The notes below the pieces were generated by a model. It was given only the letters and a program-made list of their open reading frames with translations, did no database searches and was not told where the DNA came from. Of a DNA stretch of 64,000 bases, positions 8,304-18,122 are shown piece after piece. Location of the stretch: contig NZ_CP100604.1 in assembly GCF_031202265.1 (NCBI RefSeq), forward strand, positions 992,001 to 1,056,000, written 5' to 3'. This DNA is from Bradyrhizobium sp. Ash2021. Its GTDB lineage: Bacteria; Pseudomonadota; Alphaproteobacteria; Rhizobiales; Xanthobacteraceae. Each line of letters starts with the position of its first letter. The first letter of the stretch is position 1. Position numbers and translations under genes: made by a program.

Positions 8304-8894
8304 ATGGACCGGACCACCCGCCCGCTGGTGATTTTTGCAGCCTTCGCCGGCAGCCTGGTGGTGGGCCTCGTGCTGATGCTGTGGGCGATGGGCGGGCTGC
8401 GCACCGTCACGGCGCCCGCCGCGATCGGCGGTCCGTTTCAACTGACCGACCAGGCCGGCCAGGTCGTGACCGACAGGAACCTCAAGGGTAAGCCGACGCT
8501 GATCTTTTTCGGATTCACCCATTGCCCCGACATCTGTCCGACCTCGCTGTTCGAGATTTCGGAAGTGCTCAAGGCGATGGGCAAGGATGCCGACCGGGTC
8601 AACGCCTATTTCGTCTCGGTGGATCCCGAGCGCGACACCGCGGCCGCGATGAAGGATTACCTCTCGAGCTTCGATCCGCATCTGAAGGGGCTGACCGGCG
8701 ATCCCGAGGCGGTGGCCAAGGTGCTGTCGGAGTACCGGGTTTATTCCAAGAAGGTCCCGCTCAAGGACGGCGATTACACCATGGACCATACCGCGCTGAT
8801 CTATTTGATGGATCGCGACGGCCACTTCGTCTCGCCGTTCAACCTGAAACGGACGCCCGAGGAAGCCGCGACCGATTTGAAGCGTTATCTGTAA
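8304..8894 (+). CDS. SCO1/SenC family copper chaperone
   Basis: The protein has 196 residues with an N-terminal anchor (about residues 9-30) and a thioredoxin-like domain. The copper site is visible as C74-x3-C78 in FTHCPDICPTS, with the distal histidine in YTMDHTALIYL near residue 160. SCO proteins deliver copper to, or reduce, the CuA site of cytochrome c oxidase on the periplasmic side of the membrane. The aa3 oxidase genes are 46 kb away in this window. The ATG at 8304 follows AAAAGGGAA. It shares a probable operon with the small membrane protein just upstream. Confidence 0.93.
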   Translation: MDRTTRPLVIFAAFAGSLVVGLVLMLWAMGGLRTVTAPAAIGGPFQLTDQAGQVVTDRNLKGKPTLIFFGFTHCPDICPTSLFEISEVLKAMGKDADRVNAYFVSVDPERDTAAAMKDYLSSFDPHLKGLTGDPEAVAKVLSEYRVYSKKVPLKDGDYTMDHTALIYLMDRDGHFVSPFNLKRTPEEAATDLKRYL

Positions 8895-8988
8895 CCCCAA
8901 TTTGCCGGCCCAAATTAACCCAAACGGCCCTCGCATCGCGTGTCGGATGGTCTATAAGGCCCTCCAATCCCGTAACAATTTGCCCGAT

Positions 8989-9906
8989 ATGCCAAAGACC
9001 GCCTTGTTATCCCGCGTGAGCCTGCCTCATACCGTCCGTGCCGCCTTGGCCGGGTGGTTGATCGCGGCTGCGCTGGCGATCGTTGCATCGGCCGGCGCGG
9101 CGCAGGCCCAAACCCCGCCAAAGCCCGGGGTCGAGGCGGCCCCGCAGGCGGTGCCCGGCTTCTGGGACCCGCGGCGGCGTCCGGACCGGCCCGACCTGTC
9201 GCGCCTGACCGTGATCCGGTTCCTGACCGAGACCGATTACCCGCCGTTCAATTTCACCGGCCCCGACGGCAACCCGGCCGGCTTCAATGTCGATCTGGCG
9301 CGCGCGCTGTGCGACGAGATCAAGGTCACCTGCACCATCCAGATGCGCCGGTTCGAAACCCTGATCGACGCCATCACCAGCAACCGCGGCGACGCCATCA
9401 TCGCCTCCCTGGCGGTGACGCCGCAATTGCGCGCCAAGGTCGATTTCACCGATCCGTATTACCGCGCGCCGGCGCGCTTCGTGTCGCGGCGCGACGCCGT
9501 GATGCCGGAGGTCCGCCCCGAATATCTCGAAGGCAAGAAAGTCGGCGTCATCGCCGGCTCCTCGCACGAGGCCTATCTGAAGGCGATGTTCACCGATGCC
9601 GAGATCCGCTCCTACGCCAATGACGACGCGCTGCGGCTGGCGCTGCGCCGGAGCGAGGTCGATTTCATCTTCGGCGATGCGATCTCGCTGGCGTTCTGGA
9701 TCAACGGCACCGATTCAGGCGAATGCTGCGCGTTCTCGGGCGGGCCGTTCGTCGAGAGCCGTTTTTTCGGCGAGGGCATCGGCATCGCCGTCCGCAAGGG
9801 CAACGATCTGTTGCGGCAGTCGCTGAACTGGGCGCTGTTCCGGCTCTGGGAAAAAGGCCGCTATACCGATCTGTGGCTGCGGTACTTTTCCGTCAGCCCG
9901 TTTTAG
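8989..9906 (+). CDS. Family 3 extracellular solute-binding protein
   Basis: The protein has 305 residues. The ATG at 8989 places a signal peptide at the N-terminus (AALAGWLIAAALAIVASAGAAQA). A proline-rich linker is followed by a type II binding fold: VIRFLTETDYPPFNFTGPDG, GFNVDLARALCDEI and the ligand arginine region SLAVTPQLRAKVDFTDPYYR. Such proteins capture polar amino acids or related compounds in the periplasm for an ABC importer. No permease or ATPase gene is adjacent, so it is either an orphan or serves a distant transporter. It lies 94 bases after the SCO gene on the same strand. Confidence 0.88.
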   Translation: MPKTALLSRVSLPHTVRAALAGWLIAAALAIVASAGAAQAQTPPKPGVEAAPQAVPGFWDPRRRPDRPDLSRLTVIRFLTETDYPPFNFTGPDGNPAGFNVDLARALCDEIKVTCTIQMRRFETLIDAITSNRGDAIIASLAVTPQLRAKVDFTDPYYRAPARFVSRRDAVMPEVRPEYLEGKKVGVIAGSSHEAYLKAMFTDAEIRSYANDDALRLALRRSEVDFIFGDAISLAFWINGTDSGECCAFSGGPFVESRFFGEGIGIAVRKGNDLLRQSLNWALFRLWEKGRYTDLWLRYFSVSPF

Positions 9907-11733
<1,827 letters not shown>

Positions 11734-11743
11734 GCCTTCTTCC

Positions 11744-11873
11744 TTCTCCCCTTGTGGGAGAAGGTGGCTTCGCGAAGCGAAGCCGGATGAGGGGTCTCTA
11801 TCCGCGGAGACAGACCCCTCACCCGTCGCCTCACTTCGTGAGGCGCCACCCTCTCCCACAAGGGGAGAGGGGA
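11744..11873. repeat. Palindromic repeat, family B (CTCTCCC...GGGAGAG type)
   Basis: The outer arms CTCCCCTTGTGGGAGAAGG and CCCTCTCCCACAAGGGGAG are inverted. The inner arms carry GAGGGGTCT and AGACCCCTC. It sits just after lysK and could also act as a transcription stop. Other full copies lie at 17982-18110 and 25844-25979. Confidence 0.85.
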
Positions 11874-12025
11874 AGCAGAGCGTCCCGGGTACGTATCTGC
11901 GAGGCCGCAAACCGAGATAGCAGGCCCGCTGCAATTTCAGCCATCGCCGGCCCGGATTGCGCTACAATATCCTCCATAAACTGTCCAAGCCTCCGTCGAG
12001 GGGCAGACACCATTGGAGGATGCTC

Positions 12026-12808
12026 ATGCAGTTCAGGGTTTCGCCGAAAGCGCTCGATAACTCCAGCGCCGAGCAGTGGCAGGCGCGGGTCGATCTCGCC
12101 GCGGCGCATCGGCTGGCCTTCAACCAGGGTTTTTCCGAAGGCATCTTCAACCATCTGACCTTCGTGGTGCCCGGCAGCACCGACCGCTACTACCAGATTC
12201 CGTTCGGGACCCACTGGTCGGAGGTGACCGCCTCCTGCTTCATGGAAGTCGGCATCGACGATGGCGAGGTCAAGCGCGGCGAGGGCGAAGTCGAGCGCTC
12301 CTGCTATTGCATCCACGCGCCGATCCACAAGGCATTGCCGCAGGCCAAAGCGGTGTTTCACACCCACATGCCCTATGCCAGCGCGCTGACGCGGCTCGAG
12401 GATCCGCGCATCAAGGAGATCGGCCAGACCGAGGTCGGACTGTCAGGCGCCATTGCCTATGACGACGAATATACCGGCCCCGCGCTCGATCCGGCGGAAG
12501 GCGCGCGGCTTGCAAAAGTGATCGGCGACAAGTCGGTGCTGTTCATGGCCAATCACGGCATCTCGACGGTAGGCAGCACCGTCGCCGACGCCTATGACCG
12601 GCTCTATTACGTCGAACGCGCCGCGCAGGTTCAGATCTACGCGATGTGGACCGGGCAGCCGCTGAAGAAGCTCCCGGCGCCCGTGGTCGAAAAGACCATG
12701 CGCGATTTCAGGGACGATCATCTGTACAAGGGGCCGACGCCGGCGCAGCGGCATTTTGATGCCCTGAAGCGGATGCTGGACCGGAAAGAACCTGATTACG
12801 CGACGTAG
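12026..12808 (+). CDS. Class II aldolase/adducin family protein
   Basis: The protein has 260 residues. GGAGG lies seven bases before the ATG at 12026. An in-frame ATG at 12020 overlaps that site and is unlikely to be used. The fold is recognised from EGIFNHLTFVVPG near the start, the zinc histidines in VFHTHMPYASAL, FMANHGISTVG, and the acidic YDDEYTGPALDPAEGAR. Members cleave or isomerise sugar phosphates (fuculose- or ribulose-phosphate type), and many paralogues have unknown substrates. The last ~66 codons recur at 14840-15043 beyond an accessory insert, in a diverged copy. Confidence 0.9.
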   Translation: MQFRVSPKALDNSSAEQWQARVDLAAAHRLAFNQGFSEGIFNHLTFVVPGSTDRYYQIPFGTHWSEVTASCFMEVGIDDGEVKRGEGEVERSCYCIHAPIHKALPQAKAVFHTHMPYASALTRLEDPRIKEIGQTEVGLSGAIAYDDEYTGPALDPAEGARLAKVIGDKSVLFMANHGISTVGSTVADAYDRLYYVERAAQVQIYAMWTGQPLKKLPAPVVEKTMRDFRDDHLYKGPTPAQRHFDALKRMLDRKEPDYAT

Positions 12809-13206
12809 CGGTTCGTCGTCCCCGAAAGCAGGTTGGCTTAAACCGGAACCCTCCTGGCGAACAGCTTCGCCGGGTGTCCGGCGCCACGCTCGAATAGGTT
12901 CCTCATTCGTCCGAATGGCGTCGCGATTGGAACTCGGGAACGATTGCTCCCGTCACGGGTTTATAACTCATGAGACCGCCGCTCGCTGGTAACAATCCGG
13001 CGCATGTCGCGGGATAGCCAAAGGTCGCTACCAAAGACCCGCTGTTGTCAAAGCAAGCGCTCGCGCGGATAGCCAAAAGCGGCGGTCTCCGGTTCCATGC
13101 AGAAATTGCCAGCCGTACTCGCAAGCAGGAAGCTGCGGGAGGGGGAAGTAGGAGCAGGCGCGGGATGTCCGCTGCTGGCGCTTTCTAACCCGAACGAGGC
13201 TTCGTT
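12809..13206. other. Intergenic stretch with short repeats, no gene recognised
   Basis: This ~400-base stretch has no convincing gene. It holds a perfect 12-base inverted repeat (GAGACCGCCGCT at 12972-12983, complement at 13078-13089). Between its arms is a short direct repeat GGATAGCCAAA at about 13012 and 13067. It marks the left side of the accessory insert that follows the aldolase. Confidence 0.5.
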
Positions 13207-13380
13207 ATGCCCAATCGTATTGACATCGACCACACACATAGCGGCGCCATCGTTGAAGAGATCGGCGAGAGAATGCGCGCGTCGCTGAAACCAGAGCCGG
13301 AACTACCAGCGAGATTTAAAAGGCAAATCGACCGGCTCCGCGATTTAGAGCCGTCACCATCAAATCATTCCAGCGGCTGA
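13207..13380 (+). CDS. Small conserved-looking protein, function unknown
   Basis: This is a 57-codon frame opening MPNRIDIDHTHSGAIVEEIG, then ERMRASLKPEPELPARFKR and a C-terminal QIDRLRDLEPS. The amphipathic pattern (IGERMRASL, then P-E-L-P, then a leucine-rich helix) resembles the general shape of small helical alphaproteobacterial proteins such as NepR anti-sigma factors. I cannot claim that identity from the sequence alone. It is too short for routine gene finders with a 60-codon cut. It lies within the accessory segment, 58 bases before another small frame. Confidence 0.55.
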   Translation: MPNRIDIDHTHSGAIVEEIGERMRASLKPEPELPARFKRQIDRLRDLEPSPSNHSSG

Positions 13381-13438
13381 GCGCTGGGACAGACCTCGCC
13401 GTTGAGCCAAAGACGGCGCGGCCGAACATGGACGGGCA

Positions 13439-13660
13439 ATGCCATCGGTGAAGCGCCGTGCGTCAAAAATTCTGAATGAGATTCTGAATGAGTATGGCGA
13501 GGCGCAAGCCGAATTGACCGGCAAAGCCGTCGTCCTTACCGACGGAAAGGCAGGCACGGTCGAGCACGTTTGGCTGGATGAATTGCACGGGCTTCGGATT
13601 TCGATCAAAGGTCATGATGGAAGATGGCCGGTCTCAACCGTCAAGTTCGTGGAGAGCTAG
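13439..13660 (+). CDS. Small basic protein, function unknown
   Basis: The protein has 73 residues: a basic N-terminal helix (VKRRASKILNEILNEYG), then the beta-rich block GKAVVLTDGKAGTVEHVWLD and LRISIKGHDGRWPVSTVKF. The second part looks like a small barrel, similar in feel to PRC-barrel or SH3-like modules. From memory, close relatives occur in Bradyrhizobium genomes as lone hypothetical proteins. It follows the 57-codon frame with 58 bases between, so the two may be expressed together. Confidence 0.55.
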   Translation: MPSVKRRASKILNEILNEYGEAQAELTGKAVVLTDGKAGTVEHVWLDELHGLRISIKGHDGRWPVSTVKFVES

Positions 13661-13765
13661 ACCATTCGCATCGGCCGCGCGCCGCCCAGAGCGCGCGCTC
13701 CTTTTCATTTCAATAAGGATGAAATGCAGCGAACAGTGCAAAGCCACTGGCAAGCAACTCCCGCC

Positions 13766-14740
13766 TCATTGGATCACCTCGTCGGCGGACGCCAATAAAC
13801 CGTCCGGAACCCTTATGTCGAGTGCCCTCGCCGTGTTCAGGTTGATGCCGAGGGTAAACTTGGTAGGCTGTTCAACAGGAAGGTCTTTCGGTCGAGCGCC
13901 GCGCAGGATACGGGAAATGAAATAAGCTGCGTGGTGATAGGAGGCCAGAATATTCGGTCCGTAAGATATAAGTCCCCTGACTTTTGGGAATGTATCCGCA
14001 AAGCTTATGGTCGCCAGCTTGTTCTGCAACGCAAGTTCCGCGATTTGGCTCCCGGCTATATCAAACAGAGGATTGCTGGTGAGTGCGATGGCTTGCGCCC
14101 TGGCCGCAATCGCTGCTGCAAAGGCATTTCTGAAGTCGCTCTCTCCCCGTACGCCTAACGCCTCAATGGTGAGCTGCAGCTTTGTTGCCGCTACTTCTAT
14201 TGGCTTCAGCGAGAGGGCAGCTGTAGGGTCTGCGATATTGAAGAGCGCCGCAACCCGCTCAAGGGTGGGGACGAGCAGCCTTAGCAGCTCAAGGCGTTTT
14301 GCACTCGCCTCTGCCGTCAAAATGCTAATGCCAGTGACGTTGCCGCCGGGACTTGCGAGGCTTTGGACTAATCCCGCCCCTACCAAATCGCCGGTGAGAC
14401 AGACGATTGGGATTGTGCTCGTTGCATCCTTAGCTATTCTTCCGGCGAGTGCCCCGGACGCAAAGATCAAATTGATCTTTTGCGAGATGAGATCGGAGAC
14501 CGTCGTCGAGACTGCCTCCGGCGAAGCCGCACTGGCTGGGCTGCCGACGATGATGATTGTTTCGCCATCGACGAGGCCGAACTCGCGCAAGCCATCTTTG
14601 AGTGCATCGATCGCGTTCTGACCGAGTGATCCGATAATTGCGATCCTCGCTATGGCCTTTGATTGGGCAATCGCTGCAAATGGACGAGCAGCCCAAACGG
14701 AGGTTAGCCCAGCAAGCTCGATGAATTCCCGCCGTCGCAT
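13766..14740 (-). CDS. ABC-type binding protein of the COG2984 family
   Basis: The protein has 324 residues from the ATG at 14740, which follows GGGAGGGGGCAC. An in-frame ATG 36 bases upstream has no such site. The N-terminus MRRREFIELAGLTSVWAARP is Tat-like. The body matches the COG2984 group of uncharacterised ABC binding proteins: GSPASAASPEAVSTTVSDL, IPIVCLTGDLVGAGLVQSL, SPGGNVTGISILTAEASAKR and LISYGPNILASYHHAAYFI. These are often present in many copies in Bradyrhizobium, mostly without permeases. Its codon use is less GC-biased than flanking genes, which fits recent acquisition as part of the insert between the two aldolase segments. Confidence 0.88.
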   Translation of the reverse strand: MRRREFIELAGLTSVWAARPFAAIAQSKAIARIAIIGSLGQNAIDALKDGLREFGLVDGETIIIVGSPASAASPEAVSTTVSDLISQKINLIFASGALAGRIAKDATSTIPIVCLTGDLVGAGLVQSLASPGGNVTGISILTAEASAKRLELLRLLVPTLERVAALFNIADPTAALSLKPIEVAATKLQLTIEALGVRGESDFRNAFAAAIAARAQAIALTSNPLFDIAGSQIAELALQNKLATISFADTFPKVRGLISYGPNILASYHHAAYFISRILRGARPKDLPVEQPTKFTLGINLNTARALDIRVPDGLLASADEVIQ

Positions 14741-14839
14741 GTGCCCCCTCCCTGTAAGGAACATGCCGTGGAACATATTCTAGCAGTTTGCGGAGCGTCT
14801 GGGAGCGGAAATCCAGAGCCCGTCCAGACGCGGGGCGGG

Positions 14840-15043
14840 CAGCTACGTCGAACGCGCCGCGCAAGTTCAGATCTACGCGATGTGGACCGGTCAACCGCTG
14901 AAGAAGCTTCCGGCGCCCGTGGTCGAGAAGACCCAGCGCGATTACCGGGACGATCATCTGTACAAGGGGCCGACCCCGGCGCAGCGGCACTTCGATGCCT
15001 TGAAGCGCATGCTCGACCGCAAGGAGCCGGACTACGCGACGTA
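14840..15043 (+). pseudogene. Truncated 3' remnant of a second class II aldolase gene
   Basis: This stretch encodes YVERAAQVQIYAMWTGQPLK and continues to a DYAT stop. It matches the C-terminal ~66 residues of the aldolase ending at 12808 with only a couple of amino-acid changes (such as TQRDYRD for TMRDFRD). The DNA differences are mainly at third codon positions, so this was once a selected protein-coding copy and not a fresh duplication. No start codon or upstream domain is present. It marks the right edge of the accessory insert. Confidence 0.85.
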
Positions 15044-15082
15044 GAGGGGCGCGTCAGCTCGATATCGGCGTCCAACCCATCT

Positions 15083-15174
15083 CGTCATGCGCGGGCTTGA
15101 CCCGCGCATCCATCTCGCTTCGTAAAAAGCTTCTCATTTTTGATGGATTGCCGGGTCAAGCCCGGCAATGACGA
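15083..15174. repeat. Palindromic repeat, family C (CGCGGGCTTGACCCGCG type)
   Basis: The inner arms GCGCGGGCTTGACCCGCGC and GCCGGGTCAAGCCCGGC each form a hairpin. The outer ends CGTCATGCG and CAATGACGA are inverted. A second, interrupted copy lies at 23331-23455. Confidence 0.85.
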
Positions 15175-15178
15175 ATCA

Positions 15179-15724
15179 CTACGATCTCACCCGATCCGCA
15201 AACTGGTGCCAGATTTCCGGTCGCCAGCTTCCGTTCGCAGCGCCCGATGTCGACGGCAATATCCAGATTTGGGTATCGGCGATGGTTTCCACCTGCTCGC
15301 CGTAATCTCTCTTGCCGCCGAGAAAATTCTGCCCTGCGGCTTTGCTGGTAAACGCCAGCAACCTCGGACGGCACTCCGCGATCGTTGCACGCAGACGAGC
15401 CCGCGCGCTCTCCCTGAGCTCGGGGAGCGGCAATTGATGATCCATTCCCGAATGGGTTTTGACGAAATCGGTGAGACCAATCCGGTAACGGAGCAGGTCG
15501 CGGTATTGGTGCGGCTGCAGCAGCTCCGGCGTCAGTCCGGTCTCGTGCAGGATCCGCCAGAACTTGTTCTGCTTATGCGCGTAATGAACCCCAGCCCGCG
15601 CGGATGCCGTTCCCACCGCCGTGCCACACAGCACGGCGCGAAGCGATTGATCCAGCAGGTCGCCGAGGACGTCCGGCAACGGCGGAAGTCCTACTGGCTC
15701 ACCCACACGATGCGCGCGATCCAC
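15179..15724 (-). CDS. mug: G/U mismatch-specific DNA glycosylase (Mug family)
   Basis: The protein has up to 181 residues. Family features are LPPLPDVLGD near the start and VLCGTAVGTASARAGVHYAH, which replaces the GINPG motif of E. coli Mug. These are followed by NKFWRILHETGLTP and YRIGLTDFVKTHSGMD, plus a C-terminal WILPSTSGAANGSW. Enzymes of this family remove uracil or ethenocytosine opposite guanine. The chosen ATG overlaps the end of the S24 repressor-protease gene by 34 bases. GTG or TTG codons slightly downstream are also possible starts. Coupling to a LexA-like gene suggests a shared stress response, which is an inference. Confidence 0.82.
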   Translation of the reverse strand: MDRAHRVGEPVGLPPLPDVLGDLLDQSLRAVLCGTAVGTASARAGVHYAHKQNKFWRILHETGLTPELLQPHQYRDLLRYRIGLTDFVKTHSGMDHQLPLPELRESARARLRATIAECRPRLLAFTSKAAGQNFLGGKRDYGEQVETIADTQIWILPSTSGAANGSWRPEIWHQFADRVRS

Positions 15725-16344
15725 TCGACCTCATTGGCATCCAGCGTGCGGTCGGCATGCGCCGGATTGACCGACTGCAGTTCGAGCAGTTTTGCGGTCC
15801 GGCGTTTCAGCTCTTTCACCATCACTTCGCCGCCAGTGGTCTTCACCACCACGCGGTCGCCGCGGCGGATCGGCGTGCCCGGCGACACCACGATGACGTC
15901 GCCGTCGCGATAGGTCGGCTTCATCGAATCGCCTGAAATCTCCAGCGCATAGGCGTGCTCGTCGCTGGTCGAGGGCAGCGCCGCCTCGTCCCAGCCTTTG
16001 CCGGCCGGAAAGCCGCTGTCGTCGAAATGGCCGCCAGCGCCGGCTTGCGCGAAGCCGAGTAGCGGCACCGATTGCGACCCCCGCGCGCCGTCGCCGATCA
16101 GCTGCACGAAGGTCTCGATCGAGGAGTTGGTGGCGGCGAGCGCCTTGGAGACCGATTCGGTCGAAGGCCAGCGCTCGCGGCCGTCGCCGGTGATGCGCTT
16201 GGATTTGTTGAAGGTGGTGGGATCGAGCCCGGCGCGCTTGGCGAGGCCCGACGGCGAGAACCCGGCGCGTTCGGCGAGCCGGTCGAGCGCGGTCCAGACC
16301 TGGGCGTGGGTCAGGATGCGCTGTGACTTGGAATGTTTGGCCAT
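15691..16344 (-). CDS. S24 family repressor/peptidase (LexA/CI-like)
   Basis: The protein has 217 residues. The N-terminal helix-turn-helix includes LAERAGFSPSGLAKRAGLDP (about residues 22-41). The C-terminal S24 domain holds the catalytic serine in ISGDSMKPTYRDGD (S140) and the lysine in GGEVMVKELKR (K177). A possible self-cleavage site, FAQAGAGG, lies near residue 101. Such proteins repress genes until activated RecA triggers autoproteolysis. It overlaps the Mug glycosylase gene. No phage structural or integrase genes are nearby, so it is probably a host regulator and not a prophage repressor. Confidence 0.88.
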   Translation of the reverse strand: MAKHSKSQRILTHAQVWTALDRLAERAGFSPSGLAKRAGLDPTTFNKSKRITGDGRERWPSTESVSKALAATNSSIETFVQLIGDGARGSQSVPLLGFAQAGAGGHFDDSGFPAGKGWDEAALPSTSDEHAYALEISGDSMKPTYRDGDVIVVSPGTPIRRGDRVVVKTTGGEVMVKELKRRTAKLLELQSVNPAHADRTLDANEVEWIARIVWVSQ

Positions 16345-16530
16345 CGGGAATCCCTTGGGGCTGATCTAGGAATTATTGCCTTATTCGGGCGGTTTGCGCA
16401 AATCTTCCGCGCGCCGCCCGCCATAGCGGCGCTTGAGTTGAGCGCCCGGCGCCGATACGGTCGGCTTCTCACCCGGCGATTTTCGGGAAAACCCCAAGAG
16501 ACTCAACGACAAGCAGGGAACGCCGGAACC

Positions 16531-16875
16531 GTGCGCACGATCTACAAAATCAGCCCCGCCTCGGCCTGGCGCGAGGCCGAGCGGCAGGGCGTGTACCGCG
16601 GCAGCGCCGACGATGCGCGCGACGGCTTTATTCACTTTTCCACAGCTTCGCAGGTCGCGGAGACCGCGCGGAAGCATTACTTCGGGCAAACCGGCCTGTT
16701 CCTGATCGCGGTCGATGCCGACGCGCTGGGGGATGCGCTGCGCTGGGAACCGTCGCGCAATGACGAGTTGTTCCCGCACCTCTACGGCGAACTCGACCTT
16801 GGCGCGGTCACCGCCATCCTCGACCTGCGCACGCGATCCGACGGTTATCATGAGATCCCGGAGCTTGTGCCGTGA
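16531..16875 (+). CDS. DUF952 family protein
   Basis: The protein has 114 residues from a GTG start at 16531, with AGGGAACGCCGGAACC just upstream. The family shows the sequence order TIYKISPASAWREAE, DGFIHFSTASQVAETARKHY, LFLIAVDADALGD and LFPHLYGELDLGAV, all present here. DUF952 domains are related to ADP-ribosyltransferase-like or tRNA 2'-phosphotransferase-like folds, but the function is not established. The stop codon overlaps the GTG start of pyrD by four bases (GTGA), so the pair is translated together. Confidence 0.88.
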   Translation: MRTIYKISPASAWREAERQGVYRGSADDARDGFIHFSTASQVAETARKHYFGQTGLFLIAVDADALGDALRWEPSRNDELFPHLYGELDLGAVTAILDLRTRSDGYHEIPELVP

Positions 16876-17969
16876 TTCGCGCCTTCGACGCCTTCTCGCT
16901 GCCGCTGCTGCGCTGGTTCGATCCGGAGGACGCCCATCGCATGGCGATCCAGGGCCTGCGGCTGTTGCCGCCGATCCGGCAGCGGGTAGACGATTCGAAA
17001 CTCGCGGTGCGGGCGTTCGGCCTGAATTTTCCGAACCCGATCGGCATGGCCGCTGGCTTCGACAAGAGCGCCGAGGCGCCCGACGCGCTGCTGCGGCTCG
17101 GGTTCGGCTTTGTCGAGATCGGCTCGGTGACCCCCAAGCCGCAGGTGGGCAATCCCAGGCCGCGGCTGTTCCGGCTGGAGCGGGATGAAGCGGTCATCAA
17201 CCGCATGGGTTTTAACAATGACGGCGCGGAAGCGGTGCTGCGGCGGCTTGCCGCGCGCGCGCATCACGGCGGCATCGTCGGCGTCAATGTCGGGGCCAAC
17301 AAGGATTCGCCGGACCGCGTCGCCGACTACGTCAAGCTGATCGAGACCTTTGCGCCGGTCGCGAGCTATTTCACCGTCAACGTCTCCTCGCCGAACACGC
17401 CGGGCCTGCGCAATCTGCAGCAATCGGCCCAGCTCGACGAGCTCCTGGCCAAAGTGATCGATGCCCGCGAGCGCGTCCGCACCAATGCCGGCGATTCGCC
17501 GGTGCTGCTCAAGATCGCGCCGGATCTCAGTCTCGCCGAACTCGATGACGTCGTGCACATCGCACGCTCGCGCCGCGTCGACGGCATGATCGTGGCCAAT
17601 ACCACGCTGGCGCGCCCCTCCACTCTGCGCGAAACCAATCGCGCGCGAGAGCAAGGCGGCCTGTCCGGACGGCCGCTGTTCCGGCTGTCGACCCGGATGG
17701 TGGCGGAGACCTATGTCCGCGCCGAGGGTGCGTTTCCGCTGATCGGGGTCGGCGGCATCGATTCCGGCGGCGCCGCGCTGACAAAAATCCGCGCCGGCGC
17801 CAGCCTGATCCAGCTGTATTCGTCGCTGATCTACAAGGGCCTTGGCTTGGTCGAGGACATCAAGAACGATCTCGCCTCGACGTTATTGCGCACCGGCCGC
17901 GACTCGCTGTCGGAGATCGTCGGCGCCGACGCCGCCACGATCACGGCCGAGGACTGGCCGGTGCAGTAG
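16872..17969 (+). CDS. pyrD: Dihydroorotate dehydrogenase (quinone), class 2
   Basis: The protein has 365 residues. The N-terminal helical extension (LLRWFDPEDAHRMAIQGLR) marks the membrane-associated class 2 enzyme. FMN and substrate motifs follow: NPIGMAAGFDKSAEAP, GSVTPKPQVGNPRPRLFRL, MGFNNDG, and FTVNVSSPNTPGLRNLQ containing the catalytic serine. The phosphate site is PLIGVGGIDSGGAAL. It oxidises dihydroorotate to orotate, passing electrons to quinone, in pyrimidine synthesis. The GTG start overlaps the upstream DUF952 gene by four bases. Confidence 0.97.
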   Translation: MIRAFDAFSLPLLRWFDPEDAHRMAIQGLRLLPPIRQRVDDSKLAVRAFGLNFPNPIGMAAGFDKSAEAPDALLRLGFGFVEIGSVTPKPQVGNPRPRLFRLERDEAVINRMGFNNDGAEAVLRRLAARAHHGGIVGVNVGANKDSPDRVADYVKLIETFAPVASYFTVNVSSPNTPGLRNLQQSAQLDELLAKVIDARERVRTNAGDSPVLLKIAPDLSLAELDDVVHIARSRRVDGMIVANTTLARPSTLRETNRAREQGGLSGRPLFRLSTRMVAETYVRAEGAFPLIGVGGIDSGGAALTKIRAGASLIQLYSSLIYKGLGLVEDIKNDLASTLLRTGRDSLSEIVGADAATITAEDWPVQ

Positions 17970-17981
17970 TTGAATCGGTTC

Positions 17982-18110
17982 ACCTCGCCCCGCGTGCGGG
18001 GAGAGGTCGAATTGCGAAGCAATTCGGGTGAGGGGGACACTCCGCGCATTCGGTGTTCGTTGAGGCAGCCCCTCACCCCAACCCTCTCCCCGCAAGAGCG
18101 GGGCGAGGGA
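17982..18110. repeat. Palindromic repeat, family B
   Basis: The arms CTCGCCCCGCGTGCGGGGAG and CTCTCCCCGCAAGAGCGGGG are inverted, with inner GAATTGCGAAGCAATTC. It lies between the convergent pyrD and MATE genes and could terminate either. Confidence 0.85.
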
Positions 18111-18122
18111 GCTTCAGCCACC

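Noticed and set aside
12903..13124. 73-codon minus-strand frame in the insert after the aldolase
   Set aside because: It overlaps an inverted repeat pair, has no family features and no ribosome site; a tRNA-like reading of its 3' part does not fold into a cloverleaf.
15691..16344. S24 repressor as evidence for a prophage
   Set aside because: No integrase, structural or lysis genes are near. It overlaps a host-type Mug glycosylase and precedes pyrimidine genes.
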